Shown one piece after another: positions 1 through 6,413 of a stretch of 24,427 nt of DNA. The stretch covers positions 1 through 24,427 of IMG/VR virus record IMGVR_UViG_3300026319_000018; one strand, given 5' to 3'. The first letter of the stretch is position 1; each line of letters begins with the position of its first letter. The notes under the pieces are model-generated. The model saw only the letters and a program-made list of their open reading frames with translations. It searched no databases and was not told where the DNA came from. The DNA comes from a virus. The translations under genes were made by a program, and so were the position numbers.

Positions 1-1
1 T

Positions 2-130
2 CTTGGCTTTGAACACTGGACACCAGGAGGTAAGTTTGCTATTGTGAATAAAGAAGATCTTGACAAACATGAATTTGATTTTAAGTTTAAACTTTCCGAA
101 ATTATTCAAATCCAAAAGGAACTTATATGA
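2..130 (+). CDS. C-terminal end of an unknown protein (partial)
   Basis: An open frame runs from the window edge to a TGA and gives the last 42 residues of a protein, beginning LGFEHWTPGGKFAIVN and ending QIQKELI. It is rich in Lys, Phe and Glu and shows no motif I recognise. Its stop overlaps the start of the next gene in an ATGA, the usual coupling in this operon, which supports it being real coding sequence. The start and most of the gene lie outside the window. Function unknown. Confidence 0.6.
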   Translation, partial: LGFEHWTPGGKFAIVNKEDLDKHEFDFKFKLSEIIQIQKELI

Positions 131-441
131 ATCCTAATCACCCATCTAAAAGATTATCTAAAGAAGTTATAGAGAAACTTGCAAATTTGCATACAGCTGA
201 TACAGCACAAATGCCCGAGAATAGAACAATAGGAACAATTTCCCCTGAAGCTTATCCTCCATATCCGAGAAACAAACTTGCTTATATTAATGTTATGCAG
301 ACTGCAATCAATAAAGCTAATGTTCGTGGTTATGATGAAGGAAGAAAAGATTCAAGAGAAAGATGCCAAGAAGATATTCTTAATAAAATGATAAATGCTT
401 TATGTAAAGTATCCACAGCACTTGCAGAAAGGAAATACTAA
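127..441 (+). CDS. Hypothetical phage protein (104 aa)
   Basis: A 104-residue soluble protein that I do not recognise. The start is supported by an AAAGGA ribosome site just upstream and by the ATGA overlap with the preceding frame. The middle has a Pro/Tyr-rich stretch (PEAYPPYPRNK, about residues 41-51). The C-terminal half is charged and probably helical, with several Arg/Lys/Glu and two Cys. Its stop codon shares one base with the next start (TAATG), so the two are translationally coupled. It sits upstream of recombination genes, suggesting early expression. No membrane segment or signal peptide is visible. Confidence 0.7.
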   Translation: MNPNHPSKRLSKEVIEKLANLHTADTAQMPENRTIGTISPEAYPPYPRNKLAYINVMQTAINKANVRGYDEGRKDSRERCQEDILNKMINALCKVSTALAERKY

Positions 442-683
442 TGAATATGTTTGGTGATAATCATGATTGTCCATTAAGAATAACAAGCTTTGTAGGATAC
501 AATAAACTTCAAATCGAAGATTCAGCTAAAAGATTAGTGGAACAATTTGGATGGAAAATCCACTCAAGAGCTACTCTTGAAACTCTCGAATCCACAGTAT
601 ATTCTATAATCTTATTTAATACTAAGGGAACACTAATAGAAGATTTAACTAAATCCTCTTCTGAATTACGATCAAGGATATGA
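441..683 (+). CDS. Hypothetical phage protein (80 aa)
   Basis: An 80-residue protein of unknown function. AAAGGA lies about ten bases before the ATG, and the start overlaps the previous stop by one base. The sequence has an alternating hydrophobic pattern (YSIILFNTKGTLIEDL near the C-terminus) that suggests a small alpha/beta fold. No catalytic motif is recognisable. It is placed directly before the ATPase gene, separated by four bases, and is likely in the same transcript. Confidence 0.65.
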   Translation: MNMFGDNHDCPLRITSFVGYNKLQIEDSAKRLVEQFGWKIHSRATLETLESTVYSIILFNTKGTLIEDLTKSSSELRSRI

Positions 684-687
684 AATA

Positions 688-1722
688 ATGTCTGAAACTC
701 CCCAAACTGTAACAACTGACATATCCAAAATCCCAAAAATAGTAGTTCCCAAACAACTAACATCAGAGGATCTCACAGCCGGACTTCTAGCGCTCCCTTC
801 TCTTCTTGAAACTTCCGTAGATGAGGTTGACCATGTTATAATCTACGGGAAAAGTGGCACTGGTAAGACAACTCTCACGGGATTACTAGCTGAATTCTTT
901 AATATCCTTTGGTTTGATGGGGATAAAGGAATGACAGCACTTGTAAATAATCTTCCTCCTGAGCTTCTTCAACGAATTCATCCTATTAAAATTCCTGATA
1001 ATACTCTCAATCCAATAATGGTTGGGACAATGCTGCGTGTGATTACCGGACGCCCAACTAAGATATGTCTCGAACATGGCGCCGCGGATTGTCCTAATTG
1101 CACGAGTGTTGAGAAGAAGAAAGTTACTGTTGCATTGAATGCACTTCCAAGAAATTGGGTAGCTGTTATGGACTCACAAACTCAATTCATTGCAAGTGCT
1201 CTTGCACAATGTCATTATAAGGTTAATAAGAAACAACTCGGTAAGGATACTGATGATTTCTGGAGTCCTTCAGGCGGAGATGTATTTGATTTCTGGCGTT
1301 ATATGAGAAGTATCTCTGAGAAATTTGGTAATTACATGAAGGATCTGGAATGTCAATTCGTTGCTATTGGTCATGACATGGATATTACTGAAGGTGAAGG
1401 GAATCTTAAGAGGTTAATAGCAACTGTTCCAGTATCAGGCTCGGAAGCGGCCAGTATTAATTACGCGAGATATTATGGAACGGAAGTTCTTGCTAAGAAA
1501 GCGAATTACAAACTGAACTATATCACATCTGCAACATATAGTAACACTGAACAAACAAAAAGTCGAGCGAATGTTAAACTTGAGGAGAAGAAAGTTCCAA
1601 GTCTTATTCATATATTTCGTCCAAAAGAAGCTGAAGAGTTGCTGAAGGGATCTTATTCTGAGTGGTTCTTTTCAGATAGGAAATTACCTCAACCCAAACC
1701 TAAAGGAGTATTATCAGAATGA
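688..1722 (+). CDS. P-loop ATPase, RecA/Sak4-like (AAA_24-type) recombination protein
   Basis: A 344-residue ATPase with a clear Walker A motif (GKSGTGKTT, residues 54-62) and a likely Walker B strand ending in Asp162 (VAVMDS). A further segment, FVAIGHDMD (about 224-232), matches the conserved strand after Walker B in RecA-like phage ATPases. Length and layout fit the phage AAA_24/Sak4 group, Rad51-like proteins that act in single-strand annealing or recombination with a partner single-strand DNA-binding protein; such a candidate lies three genes downstream. Between the two Walker motifs is an unusual Cys/His cluster (C127-x2-H-x4-C-x2-C138), perhaps a small zinc site. The start has AAGGA upstream and the stop overlaps the next ATG. 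The ATPase call is solid; the recombinase role is inferred. Confidence 0.8.
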   Translation: MSETPQTVTTDISKIPKIVVPKQLTSEDLTAGLLALPSLLETSVDEVDHVIIYGKSGTGKTTLTGLLAEFFNILWFDGDKGMTALVNNLPPELLQRIHPIKIPDNTLNPIMVGTMLRVITGRPTKICLEHGAADCPNCTSVEKKKVTVALNALPRNWVAVMDSQTQFIASALAQCHYKVNKKQLGKDTDDFWSPSGGDVFDFWRYMRSISEKFGNYMKDLECQFVAIGHDMDITEGEGNLKRLIATVPVSGSEAASINYARYYGTEVLAKKANYKLNYITSATYSNTEQTKSRANVKLEEKKVPSLIHIFRPKEAEELLKGSYSEWFFSDRKLPQPKPKGVLSE

Positions 1723-1967
1723 AACTCAACGGGCTCACAATCCGAAAGAACTATTATGATTCCAGTGGCCAAACTATGACTGGAGAGATTGTAGTTGAAG
1801 TCGGAGATACTCATAGTGAGGTAAAATTAACTCTTACTCCAGATCATATACAGAAAATTCTTGCTGTTGTGGCTGATGTTGTTGTTGAATCAGCTAAGGA
1901 AGTCGCACAAGAACTAACAGTGAGAGTGATTGAAGATCAAGCCAAACTATTGGAGCATAAATCATGA
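1719..1967 (+). CDS. Hypothetical phage protein (82 aa)
   Basis: An 82-residue protein starting in an ATGA overlap with the ATPase stop, with AAAGGAG about a dozen bases upstream. The N-terminal half looks like beta strands (MKLNGLTIRKNYYD, then EIVVEVGDTHSEVKLTL). The C-terminal half looks like one long amphipathic helix rich in Val, Ala and Glu. I do not recognise a family. Its position between the ATPase and the OB-fold protein suggests a small partner in the recombination module, which is inference only. Confidence 0.7.
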   Translation: MKLNGLTIRKNYYDSSGQTMTGEIVVEVGDTHSEVKLTLTPDHIQKILAVVADVVVESAKEVAQELTVRVIEDQAKLLEHKS

Positions 1968-2281
1968 GTGCTCAAGATACACTGAAAGCAAGACAAAGTC
2001 GTTACGGAGAATTTACTGATAACTCTCGAATTGCACAATCTCTTAAAGATACAATGAGATTGTCTACTTCAGAAAATGATGGAGATGGAGGATGGCATAC
2101 ATTATCTCCAGATCAGAAAGAAGCTCTTGATATGATTCAAACAAAAATCTCCAGAATACTCACAGGAGTGTCTGATTATTCTGACAATTGGCATGATATA
2201 CAAGGATTCGCAAAACTAGTTGAGAACAGGCTTCTGACTGGCTCCAGTTACAAGGAGCCAACTAAGAAGGCAGCAAGGTAG
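1964..2281 (+). CDS. DUF6378-like small phage protein
   Basis: A 105-residue protein. The pattern R-x-x-R-YG-x-F near residues 11-17, then a helix with ALDMIQTKISRIL (about 54-66), then DNWHDIQGFAKLVENRL (about 74-90) resembles the small phage family annotated as DUF6378, whose hallmark is a conserved D-x-W-x-DI-x-GYA-type helix. The molecular function of that family is unknown. It starts in an ATGA overlap with the previous gene, with GGAG nine bases upstream. The tail is basic. The family call is from memory of the pattern, not from a search. Confidence 0.6.
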   Translation: MSAQDTLKARQSRYGEFTDNSRIAQSLKDTMRLSTSENDGDGGWHTLSPDQKEALDMIQTKISRILTGVSDYSDNWHDIQGFAKLVENRLLTGSSYKEPTKKAAR

Positions 2282-2331
2282 CACCATTGTAAGTCATCGT
2301 AATTCAATCATTGAAATGAAAGGTAATTAAC

Positions 2332-2823
2332 ATGGCACTTGATCGCGCTAAGCTAGGTGCATTAGCTACTGTTGTTGCACGTGATTTGGATGATATTCCT
2401 GATCTTCCAGATTATAAGGCACCACATCCAGGAGTTTATAAACTCAAAGTAGCAAAAGTTGAGCAACGAGAGATTAATAAGAAGACTGCTCTTGTGATTG
2501 AGTATGTTGTTGTTGATGTTATTCAACTCAATGAAGCAGAAGATGAGAATGATCCGAATGTTGTACCAGGAAATATGTTCTCAGAAGCATTCTGGTTTGA
2601 TGACGCGGATCGCATTGAAACAACCCTCGGAGCTATGAAGAAAAAGTATTCTGGACTCTCTGAAGCACTTGGTACCAAGAATCTTCTCGACATTCTTGAC
2701 AAGATGGAAGGTATGCAAGTGAAGTGCATTGTTACGAATCGTACTGATAAAGATGGTAAGACAGATGAACACGGGAAGGTTCGTATTTATGCTTCCACAA
2801 TGGAGATGGTTCCAGCAGTTTAA
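2332..2823 (+). CDS. Single-stranded DNA-binding protein-like (probable OB fold)
   Basis: A 163-residue acidic protein. The segment HPGVYKLKVAKVEQREIN followed by ALVIEYVVVDV has the strand pattern of phage single-strand DNA-binding proteins found beside RecA-like ATPases. After a helical insert (about residues 95-120), MEGMQVKCIVTNRTDKDGKT is a second beta hairpin typical of these proteins. The closing strand is short and lacks the long acidic tail of bacterial SSB. A 50-base gap with AAAGG precedes the start, and a strong terminator follows the stop. It probably coats single-stranded DNA during replication and recombination. It could also be a DUF669-type protein of similar role. Confidence 0.55.
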   Translation: MALDRAKLGALATVVARDLDDIPDLPDYKAPHPGVYKLKVAKVEQREINKKTALVIEYVVVDVIQLNEAEDENDPNVVPGNMFSEAFWFDDADRIETTLGAMKKKYSGLSEALGTKNLLDILDKMEGMQVKCIVTNRTDKDGKTDEHGKVRIYASTMEMVPAV

Positions 2824-2847
2824 TTCTTTCTGCTAATTACTAGGATT

Positions 2848-2885
2848 CTGGAGGAGCCTAATAAGTTCCTCCAGCTTTTTCTTTT
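2848..2885 (+). terminator. Rho-independent terminator
   Basis: A perfect 8-bp inverted repeat (CTGGAGGA at 2848-2855 and TCCTCCAG at 2867-2874) encloses an 11-base loop and is followed at once by CTTTTTCTTTT. It lies between the OB-fold gene and thyX and should end transcripts of the recombination module. The stem carries a GGAGGA sequence that would otherwise look like a ribosome site. Confidence 0.85.
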
Positions 2886-2886
2886 C

Positions 2887-3600
2887 ATGAGTTTTAGCGA
2901 ACAACCGACAGTAAAGGTACTAGATCATGGCTTTGTACGGCTCGTTAATAGTATGGGTAGTGACCTTGATATTGTGCGTAGTGCTAGAGTGTCCTATAAT
3001 GCAGATTGGCGCGATAACTATTCACACGAGGAGAATAAGGACGAGAAGCTTATTGCTTACTTGTTACGTAACAAACATACTAGCCCTTTTGAATCTGTGG
3101 TATTCACTTTTGAAATTAAATGCCCTATCTTCGTAGCAAGACAATGGCATAGACATAGGACATGGGCTTACAATGAAGTAAGTGCGAGATATACGGAATT
3201 ACCGGAAGAATACTATATCCCCTCTCCAGATCAATTAACTACTCAGGCCAAAGATAATAAGCAAATGCGAACTGGTCAACAAGTAGGAGAAACTAATTCA
3301 ATTATTAAATCAATGCAAAATCATTGTGAGTATTCTTTTGCGTTATATAAAGAGTATCTCCAGAGAGGAGTAGCCCGTGAACTTGCCAGAATGGTCCTTC
3401 CGCTTAACACTTACACTCGTTTCTTTGGCACTGTCAATCTTCATAATCTCTTACACTTTCTTCGTCTTAGATTACACCCTCATGCCCAGTATGAGATAAG
3501 AGTTTATGCGGAAGCTATAAGAACTATTATAAAAGAGATAGTTCCAGTGACAATGAAATATGCAGACTTTCTAGATCATACTGCATCAACTTTAACATGA
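2887..3600 (+). CDS. thyX: Flavin-dependent thymidylate synthase ThyX
   Basis: A 237-residue protein, the usual ThyX length. It shows the family signature RHR-x7-S (R89-H90-R91 to S99, in WHRHRTWAYNEVSARY). It also has the early SARVSYN motif (about 32-38), the HTSPFES segment (64-70) that contacts FAD, and a conserved QYEIRVYA segment near the C-terminus. ThyX makes dTMP from dUMP using methylene-tetrahydrofolate, FAD and NADPH, supplying thymidine for an AT-rich phage. The ATG lies directly after a terminator and has no Shine-Dalgarno sequence in reach; the next in-frame ATG would remove conserved N-terminal residues, so this start is kept. The stop overlaps the Nudix start (ATGA). Confidence 0.95.
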   Translation: MSFSEQPTVKVLDHGFVRLVNSMGSDLDIVRSARVSYNADWRDNYSHEENKDEKLIAYLLRNKHTSPFESVVFTFEIKCPIFVARQWHRHRTWAYNEVSARYTELPEEYYIPSPDQLTTQAKDNKQMRTGQQVGETNSIIKSMQNHCEYSFALYKEYLQRGVARELARMVLPLNTYTRFFGTVNLHNLLHFLRLRLHPHAQYEIRVYAEAIRTIIKEIVPVTMKYADFLDHTASTLT

Positions 3601-4130
3601 ATTACGTCTGTGGTTTCATGATGTCATATGATCTCATGCAATTCCTTCTTATTCGTAAAACTCATCCTGAGTGGCAGAAAGGAAAGCTTAATGGGATTGG
3701 CGGAAAGATTGAGAAGAAGCATGAAGTTATAGTAGATAAAGAGAATCCAGAACAAAGTATATGGCTCTCAGAAACTCCTCAGGAAGCAATGATTCGTGAA
3801 TTTCAAGAAGAAACTGGAATGATGATTATAAGAAAAAGATGGCATTGCTTTCATATTGAATATCATGCAATAGAACCAGATAATAAAACTGAGGATGCAA
3901 AAATTTATTACTTTGCTGCATTTGGGGATGAAGCTAAAAGACAATATATTGGAGATAATAAAGATCCAATGTTTGAAGTAGTTAATTCTTTCAACTTAAC
4001 TGATCTCTTTTTCTATAGGCCAGAACAGGTTGTTTATAATGTTCCATATCTTATAAGAATGATTATTGATTCTATAAGAGCAGCACAATTTAATCAGCTT
4101 AATCCTGAAGGAGTTAATAGTCTACCATGA
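3597..4130 (+). CDS. Nudix hydrolase with enlarged Nudix-box loop
   Basis: A 177-residue Nudix protein. The end of the Nudix box is perfect: E59-x7-R67-E68-F-Q-E71-E72-T-G74-M, the metal-binding helix. The beginning (WQKGKLNGIGGKIE, residues 26-39) is also typical. However, the canonical spacing of five residues between Gly36 and Glu59 is expanded to 22, so an extra loop of about 17 residues is present. Nudix enzymes split nucleoside diphosphates linked to another group, and those in phage nucleotide operons often clean or recycle nucleotides. The true substrate cannot be told. The gene is coupled to thyX and to the next gene by ATGA overlaps, fitting a shared role in nucleotide metabolism. 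Confidence 0.9.
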   Translation: MNYVCGFMMSYDLMQFLLIRKTHPEWQKGKLNGIGGKIEKKHEVIVDKENPEQSIWLSETPQEAMIREFQEETGMMIIRKRWHCFHIEYHAIEPDNKTEDAKIYYFAAFGDEAKRQYIGDNKDPMFEVVNSFNLTDLFFYRPEQVVYNVPYLIRMIIDSIRAAQFNQLNPEGVNSLP

Positions 4131-4510
4131 AATGCACTGATCCTGGTCACAGGTATGAATTGGATGTTTTAGATGGACAAAATATGGTATCTAAACACGC
4201 ACTCCAATTTGTCAAACGAATGGGGGAAAATTACCCAGGCAATGAATCTATTAATCCTGGAGTAACTATTCAAGAAATCCTTCGTGCTTGTATTGATCGT
4301 CTTTATTATGTGAATAATCAAATTCGTTGTCCTGAATCTGAGGCAGCAATTTATAATTTACGTATGGCGATATGGGAATTAGAAGTTCGCGCAAAAAGAA
4401 TTAAGAAAAAAACTCTTAATCTTACAACTATAAAAGAAATAGAAACTATTCCCACTTGTGTCACTTGTGGACACATAATGTGTGCTGAGAATCATATTCA
4501 TGAGAGATAA
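4127..4510 (+). CDS. Acb2/Tad1-hairpin-like protein, candidate cyclic-nucleotide sponge
   Basis: A 127-residue protein. The opening DPGHRYELDVLDG (5-17), then LQFVKRMGENYPGN (26-39), a helix with QEILRACIDRLYYVNNQI (49-66) and a second helix with NLRMAIWELEVRA (77-89) follow the pattern I know for phage proteins annotated as Acb2/Tad1 hairpin domain. Those proteins form oligomers that bind cyclic nucleotide signals and so block CBASS or Thoeris defence. The C-terminus adds a C-x2-C-x4-C-x3-H cluster (residues 111-123) that may bind metal and is not part of the hairpin domain as I know it. It starts in an ATGA overlap with the Nudix gene. Family placement is from sequence pattern only; the anti-defence role is inferred. 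Confidence 0.6.
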   Translation: MKCTDPGHRYELDVLDGQNMVSKHALQFVKRMGENYPGNESINPGVTIQEILRACIDRLYYVNNQIRCPESEAAIYNLRMAIWELEVRAKRIKKKTLNLTTIKEIETIPTCVTCGHIMCAENHIHER

Positions 4511-4514
4511 AATA

Positions 4515-4640
4515 ATGGCAGTTTGTTATGACCTCCTTGTAGGAGGTGGGATGATTCTTGGAGCTAGTGTTGCAATTTCAGTTGCAATTACTATTCCATT
4601 TGTTGCATTTGGATTCCTTCATAGCGCATTCTGCAAATGA
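4515..4640 (+). CDS. Small membrane protein (41 aa)
   Basis: A short frame of 41 codons filling the space between two coupled genes. Residues about 13-36 are almost entirely hydrophobic (MILGASVAISVAITIPFVAF), a single membrane span. The stop overlaps the next ATG (ATGA). A second in-frame ATG at codon 13 follows a perfect AGGAGGT, so a shorter 29-residue form is possible. Function unknown; a small holin-like or membrane-modifying role is possible, but nothing proves it. The first start has only a weak GAGAG upstream. Confidence 0.55.
   Translation: MAVCYDLLVGGGMILGASVAISVAITIPFVAFGFLHSAFCK
4531..4547 (+). promoter_or_regulatory. Shine-Dalgarno/anti-Shine-Dalgarno hairpin inside the 41-aa gene
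   Basis: ACCTCCT (4531-4537) and AGGAGGT (4541-4547) form a perfect 7-bp stem with a TGT loop. The right arm is the full consensus ribosome site and lies three bases before an in-frame ATG (4551). The left arm equals the anti-Shine-Dalgarno end of 16S rRNA. Folding would hide the internal start; ribosomes moving through from the first start would open it. Confidence 0.5.
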
Positions 4641-4786
4641 GATTCAAAGATGGATTATATCAAGTGAATAGATTTGATGTATGTGCTGGATTTGTGGTCC
4701 AAAACGGAATAGTAATTTTATGTGCTCCTATTTTGAGAAAGAAGTTCAATTATTGGGCAAATTTTGCAGCTCAAGTTGGAGAATGA
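4637..4786 (+). CDS. Small conserved-type phage protein (49 aa)
   Basis: A 49-residue frame that starts in an ATGA overlap and ends exactly one base before the polymerase ATG (TGAATG). The sequence YQVNRFDVCAGFVVQNG (8-24) followed by CAPILRKK (29-36) has the pattern of tiny phage proteins with an F-x-CAG-hhh-x-x-G core and a following APIL-R segment. These are common near replication genes, but I know no function for them. There is no own ribosome site, so it probably relies on coupling. Confidence 0.6.
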   Translation: MRFKDGLYQVNRFDVCAGFVVQNGIVILCAPILRKKFNYWANFAAQVGE

Positions 4787-6253
4787 ATGGATTCCTCACC
4801 AATTCTCTTAATGGTAACTCCATTCGATGAACCATTTCTTTCCACTCTTAAGCCACTCTTGAAGGGAAGAAAAGCTTATTCAATATCAGAAGATCCTGAC
4901 TCACATGCGGAGATAGAATTATATGCAAAAAGTAAAGGTATTAAGTATATCATCTCCACAAATGGTGGAGTTCTTAATAAAGTCATTGAAAGTCAACGAC
5001 ATCAGAAGCTCGATGATTGGGCCGGCTCTTTATATGAACGGAATGGAATCACATATCTCTTCCTTAACCCTCTTAAACAACTGTATAGTGTTCCATATGG
5101 AAGATTCCTCGCTGAGCGATTTATTAGTAAGTTGGTTCAACCTTCTCTATGGCCCCGCACTCCATCCTTTTCATGGGAACTCGCAAGAGTTGAAACTATC
5201 GAAAGATGGTTCCATCTCTTCTCTCAAACTCTTCTTATTGCAAATGATATTGAAACTGTTTCGTTTGAGAATCCATCAAACGGGGAATATGAAACTGCTA
5301 TTCAATGCTTAGCATTTACTGGTCTGTGGCCCGATAATAATATTCACACGATAGTGCTTCCAATCATGGATGCTCCCGTGAATGAGCAAATGTTCTGGAT
5401 CACTTGGATGCGAAAATTCTTGCTTCTTAAAATTGCAAAGGTATACCAAAATGGGCTCTATGATAATGCACACTGCATTAGTTATTCATCGCCAGGATAT
5501 GGATATTTCTTTGATACACAAAGTCTTTTCCATTCGTGGTATTCCGAGCTGCCAAAAAATCTTGCCTTTATTGCCGGATTTACTGTGCACAATGTTTACT
5601 ATTGGAAAGATCTCGCCAAAGAAAGCGGCAGAAGACATGAATATAATGCTCGGGATGGTTGGGCTACGCTTGTTTCCGCATTGGGACTTGCTAAAGAAAT
5701 GCCTCAATGGGCATGGACAAATTATTTATTTAAGTTCCCCGTATGGGTTCCTTGCTTATATTCCAACCTTGAAGGAGTCAAAGTAAATGAGTCAATCCGT
5801 GCAAAGCTTAGTGAGAAATTCATCACTGAGTATGAGGATTCACGTCTTAGAATGGAGAGATGGTTCGGAGAAGGATTCAATGGAAATTCTTCGCAACAAG
5901 TTACAAAACTTATACAGTTCTATGGAAGTACAGATATTACCAATGCTGACGAAGATGCCATTGAACGATTCGCACTTCGTCATCCTCTCAATGCTAGATT
6001 TGCTAGAGAACTCCTCAAGCTTAGAGAGTGTGCTGCTGTCATATCTAAATCGCTTAAACCCGATAATTTTAGTGTCTCTAAAAATAAATCTAAGAAAAAG
6101 ACTTATCTACTTAAAGGGGGACGATTTTATCACTCCCACAACCCAGATGGAACAGACACACTCAGGTTTACATCTGGCCCTGGCTATAACTGGACTGGTG
6201 CGAATATACAGAATCAAAACCCACGAATAAAGGAAATGTATGAGCCAGATTAA
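4787..6253 (+). CDS. Family A DNA polymerase, N-terminal part (3'-5' exonuclease and thumb)
   Basis: A 488-residue protein forming the first part of a split Pol I-type phage DNA polymerase. The proofreading exonuclease has all three motifs: Exo I D154-I-E156, Exo II N222-G-L-Y-D226 and Exo III Y286-N-A-R-D290. The remainder is the thumb and the start of the palm, ending with RFTSGPGYNWTGANIQNQNP and RIKEMYEPD, the segment that in whole enzymes is followed by P-G-Y and then catalytic motif A. Here a TAA comes straight after EPD. GGAG stands just before the ATG. The motif A to C part is encoded in the gene at 6406 in another frame. It should be an active exonuclease and needs the second part for synthesis. 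Confidence 0.85.
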   Translation: MDSSPILLMVTPFDEPFLSTLKPLLKGRKAYSISEDPDSHAEIELYAKSKGIKYIISTNGGVLNKVIESQRHQKLDDWAGSLYERNGITYLFLNPLKQLYSVPYGRFLAERFISKLVQPSLWPRTPSFSWELARVETIERWFHLFSQTLLIANDIETVSFENPSNGEYETAIQCLAFTGLWPDNNIHTIVLPIMDAPVNEQMFWITWMRKFLLLKIAKVYQNGLYDNAHCISYSSPGYGYFFDTQSLFHSWYSELPKNLAFIAGFTVHNVYYWKDLAKESGRRHEYNARDGWATLVSALGLAKEMPQWAWTNYLFKFPVWVPCLYSNLEGVKVNESIRAKLSEKFITEYEDSRLRMERWFGEGFNGNSSQQVTKLIQFYGSTDITNADEDAIERFALRHPLNARFARELLKLRECAAVISKSLKPDNFSVSKNKSKKKTYLLKGGRFYHSHNPDGTDTLRFTSGPGYNWTGANIQNQNPRIKEMYEPD

Positions 6254-6413
6254 GATTGTTGCTGTAATTAATAATGGAGATTATACAAGAGAAATTGGTT
6301 CATGGAATTTACCTTTAGAAATCCAAGAAGATCAAGAGGATGTAATATATTATATTGTTAATGAATTAAATGATCCTAAAGTTACAAAACTTGAGATTGT
6401 AAAAATTGAGTAA
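6240..6413 (+). CDS. Unknown 57-aa protein inserted between the polymerase halves
   Basis: A frame of 57 codons starting 14 bases before the end of the first polymerase part and ending eight bases inside the second part. AAAGGA lies six bases before the ATG, a good ribosome site. The product (starting MSQIKIVAVINNGDYTREIG, ending KVTKLEIVKIE) is acidic with alternating strand-like segments, compatible with a small alpha/beta fold. It has no homing-endonuclease motif such as HNH or GIY-YIG. It is the only gene between the two polymerase parts. I do not recognise it. Confidence 0.6.
   Translation: MSQIKIVAVINNGDYTREIGSWNLPLEIQEDQEDVIYYIVNELNDPKVTKLEIVKIE

Noticed and set aside
2239-2260. 7-bp hairpin near the end of the DUF6378-like gene
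   Set aside because: TGGCTCC/GGAGCCA has no U run after it and lies in coding sequence, so it is not a convincing terminator.
5787-6230. Alternative + frame inside the polymerase N-terminal gene
   Set aside because: The overlapping frame carries the polymerase motifs; this one is a low-complexity shadow.
6251-6412. Group I intron or sequencing error splitting the polymerase
   Set aside because: The segment is short, holds a full coding frame with a ribosome site, and needs two frame changes; one base error cannot restore the gene. No intron-like core was recognised by eye, though a covariance search would settle it.
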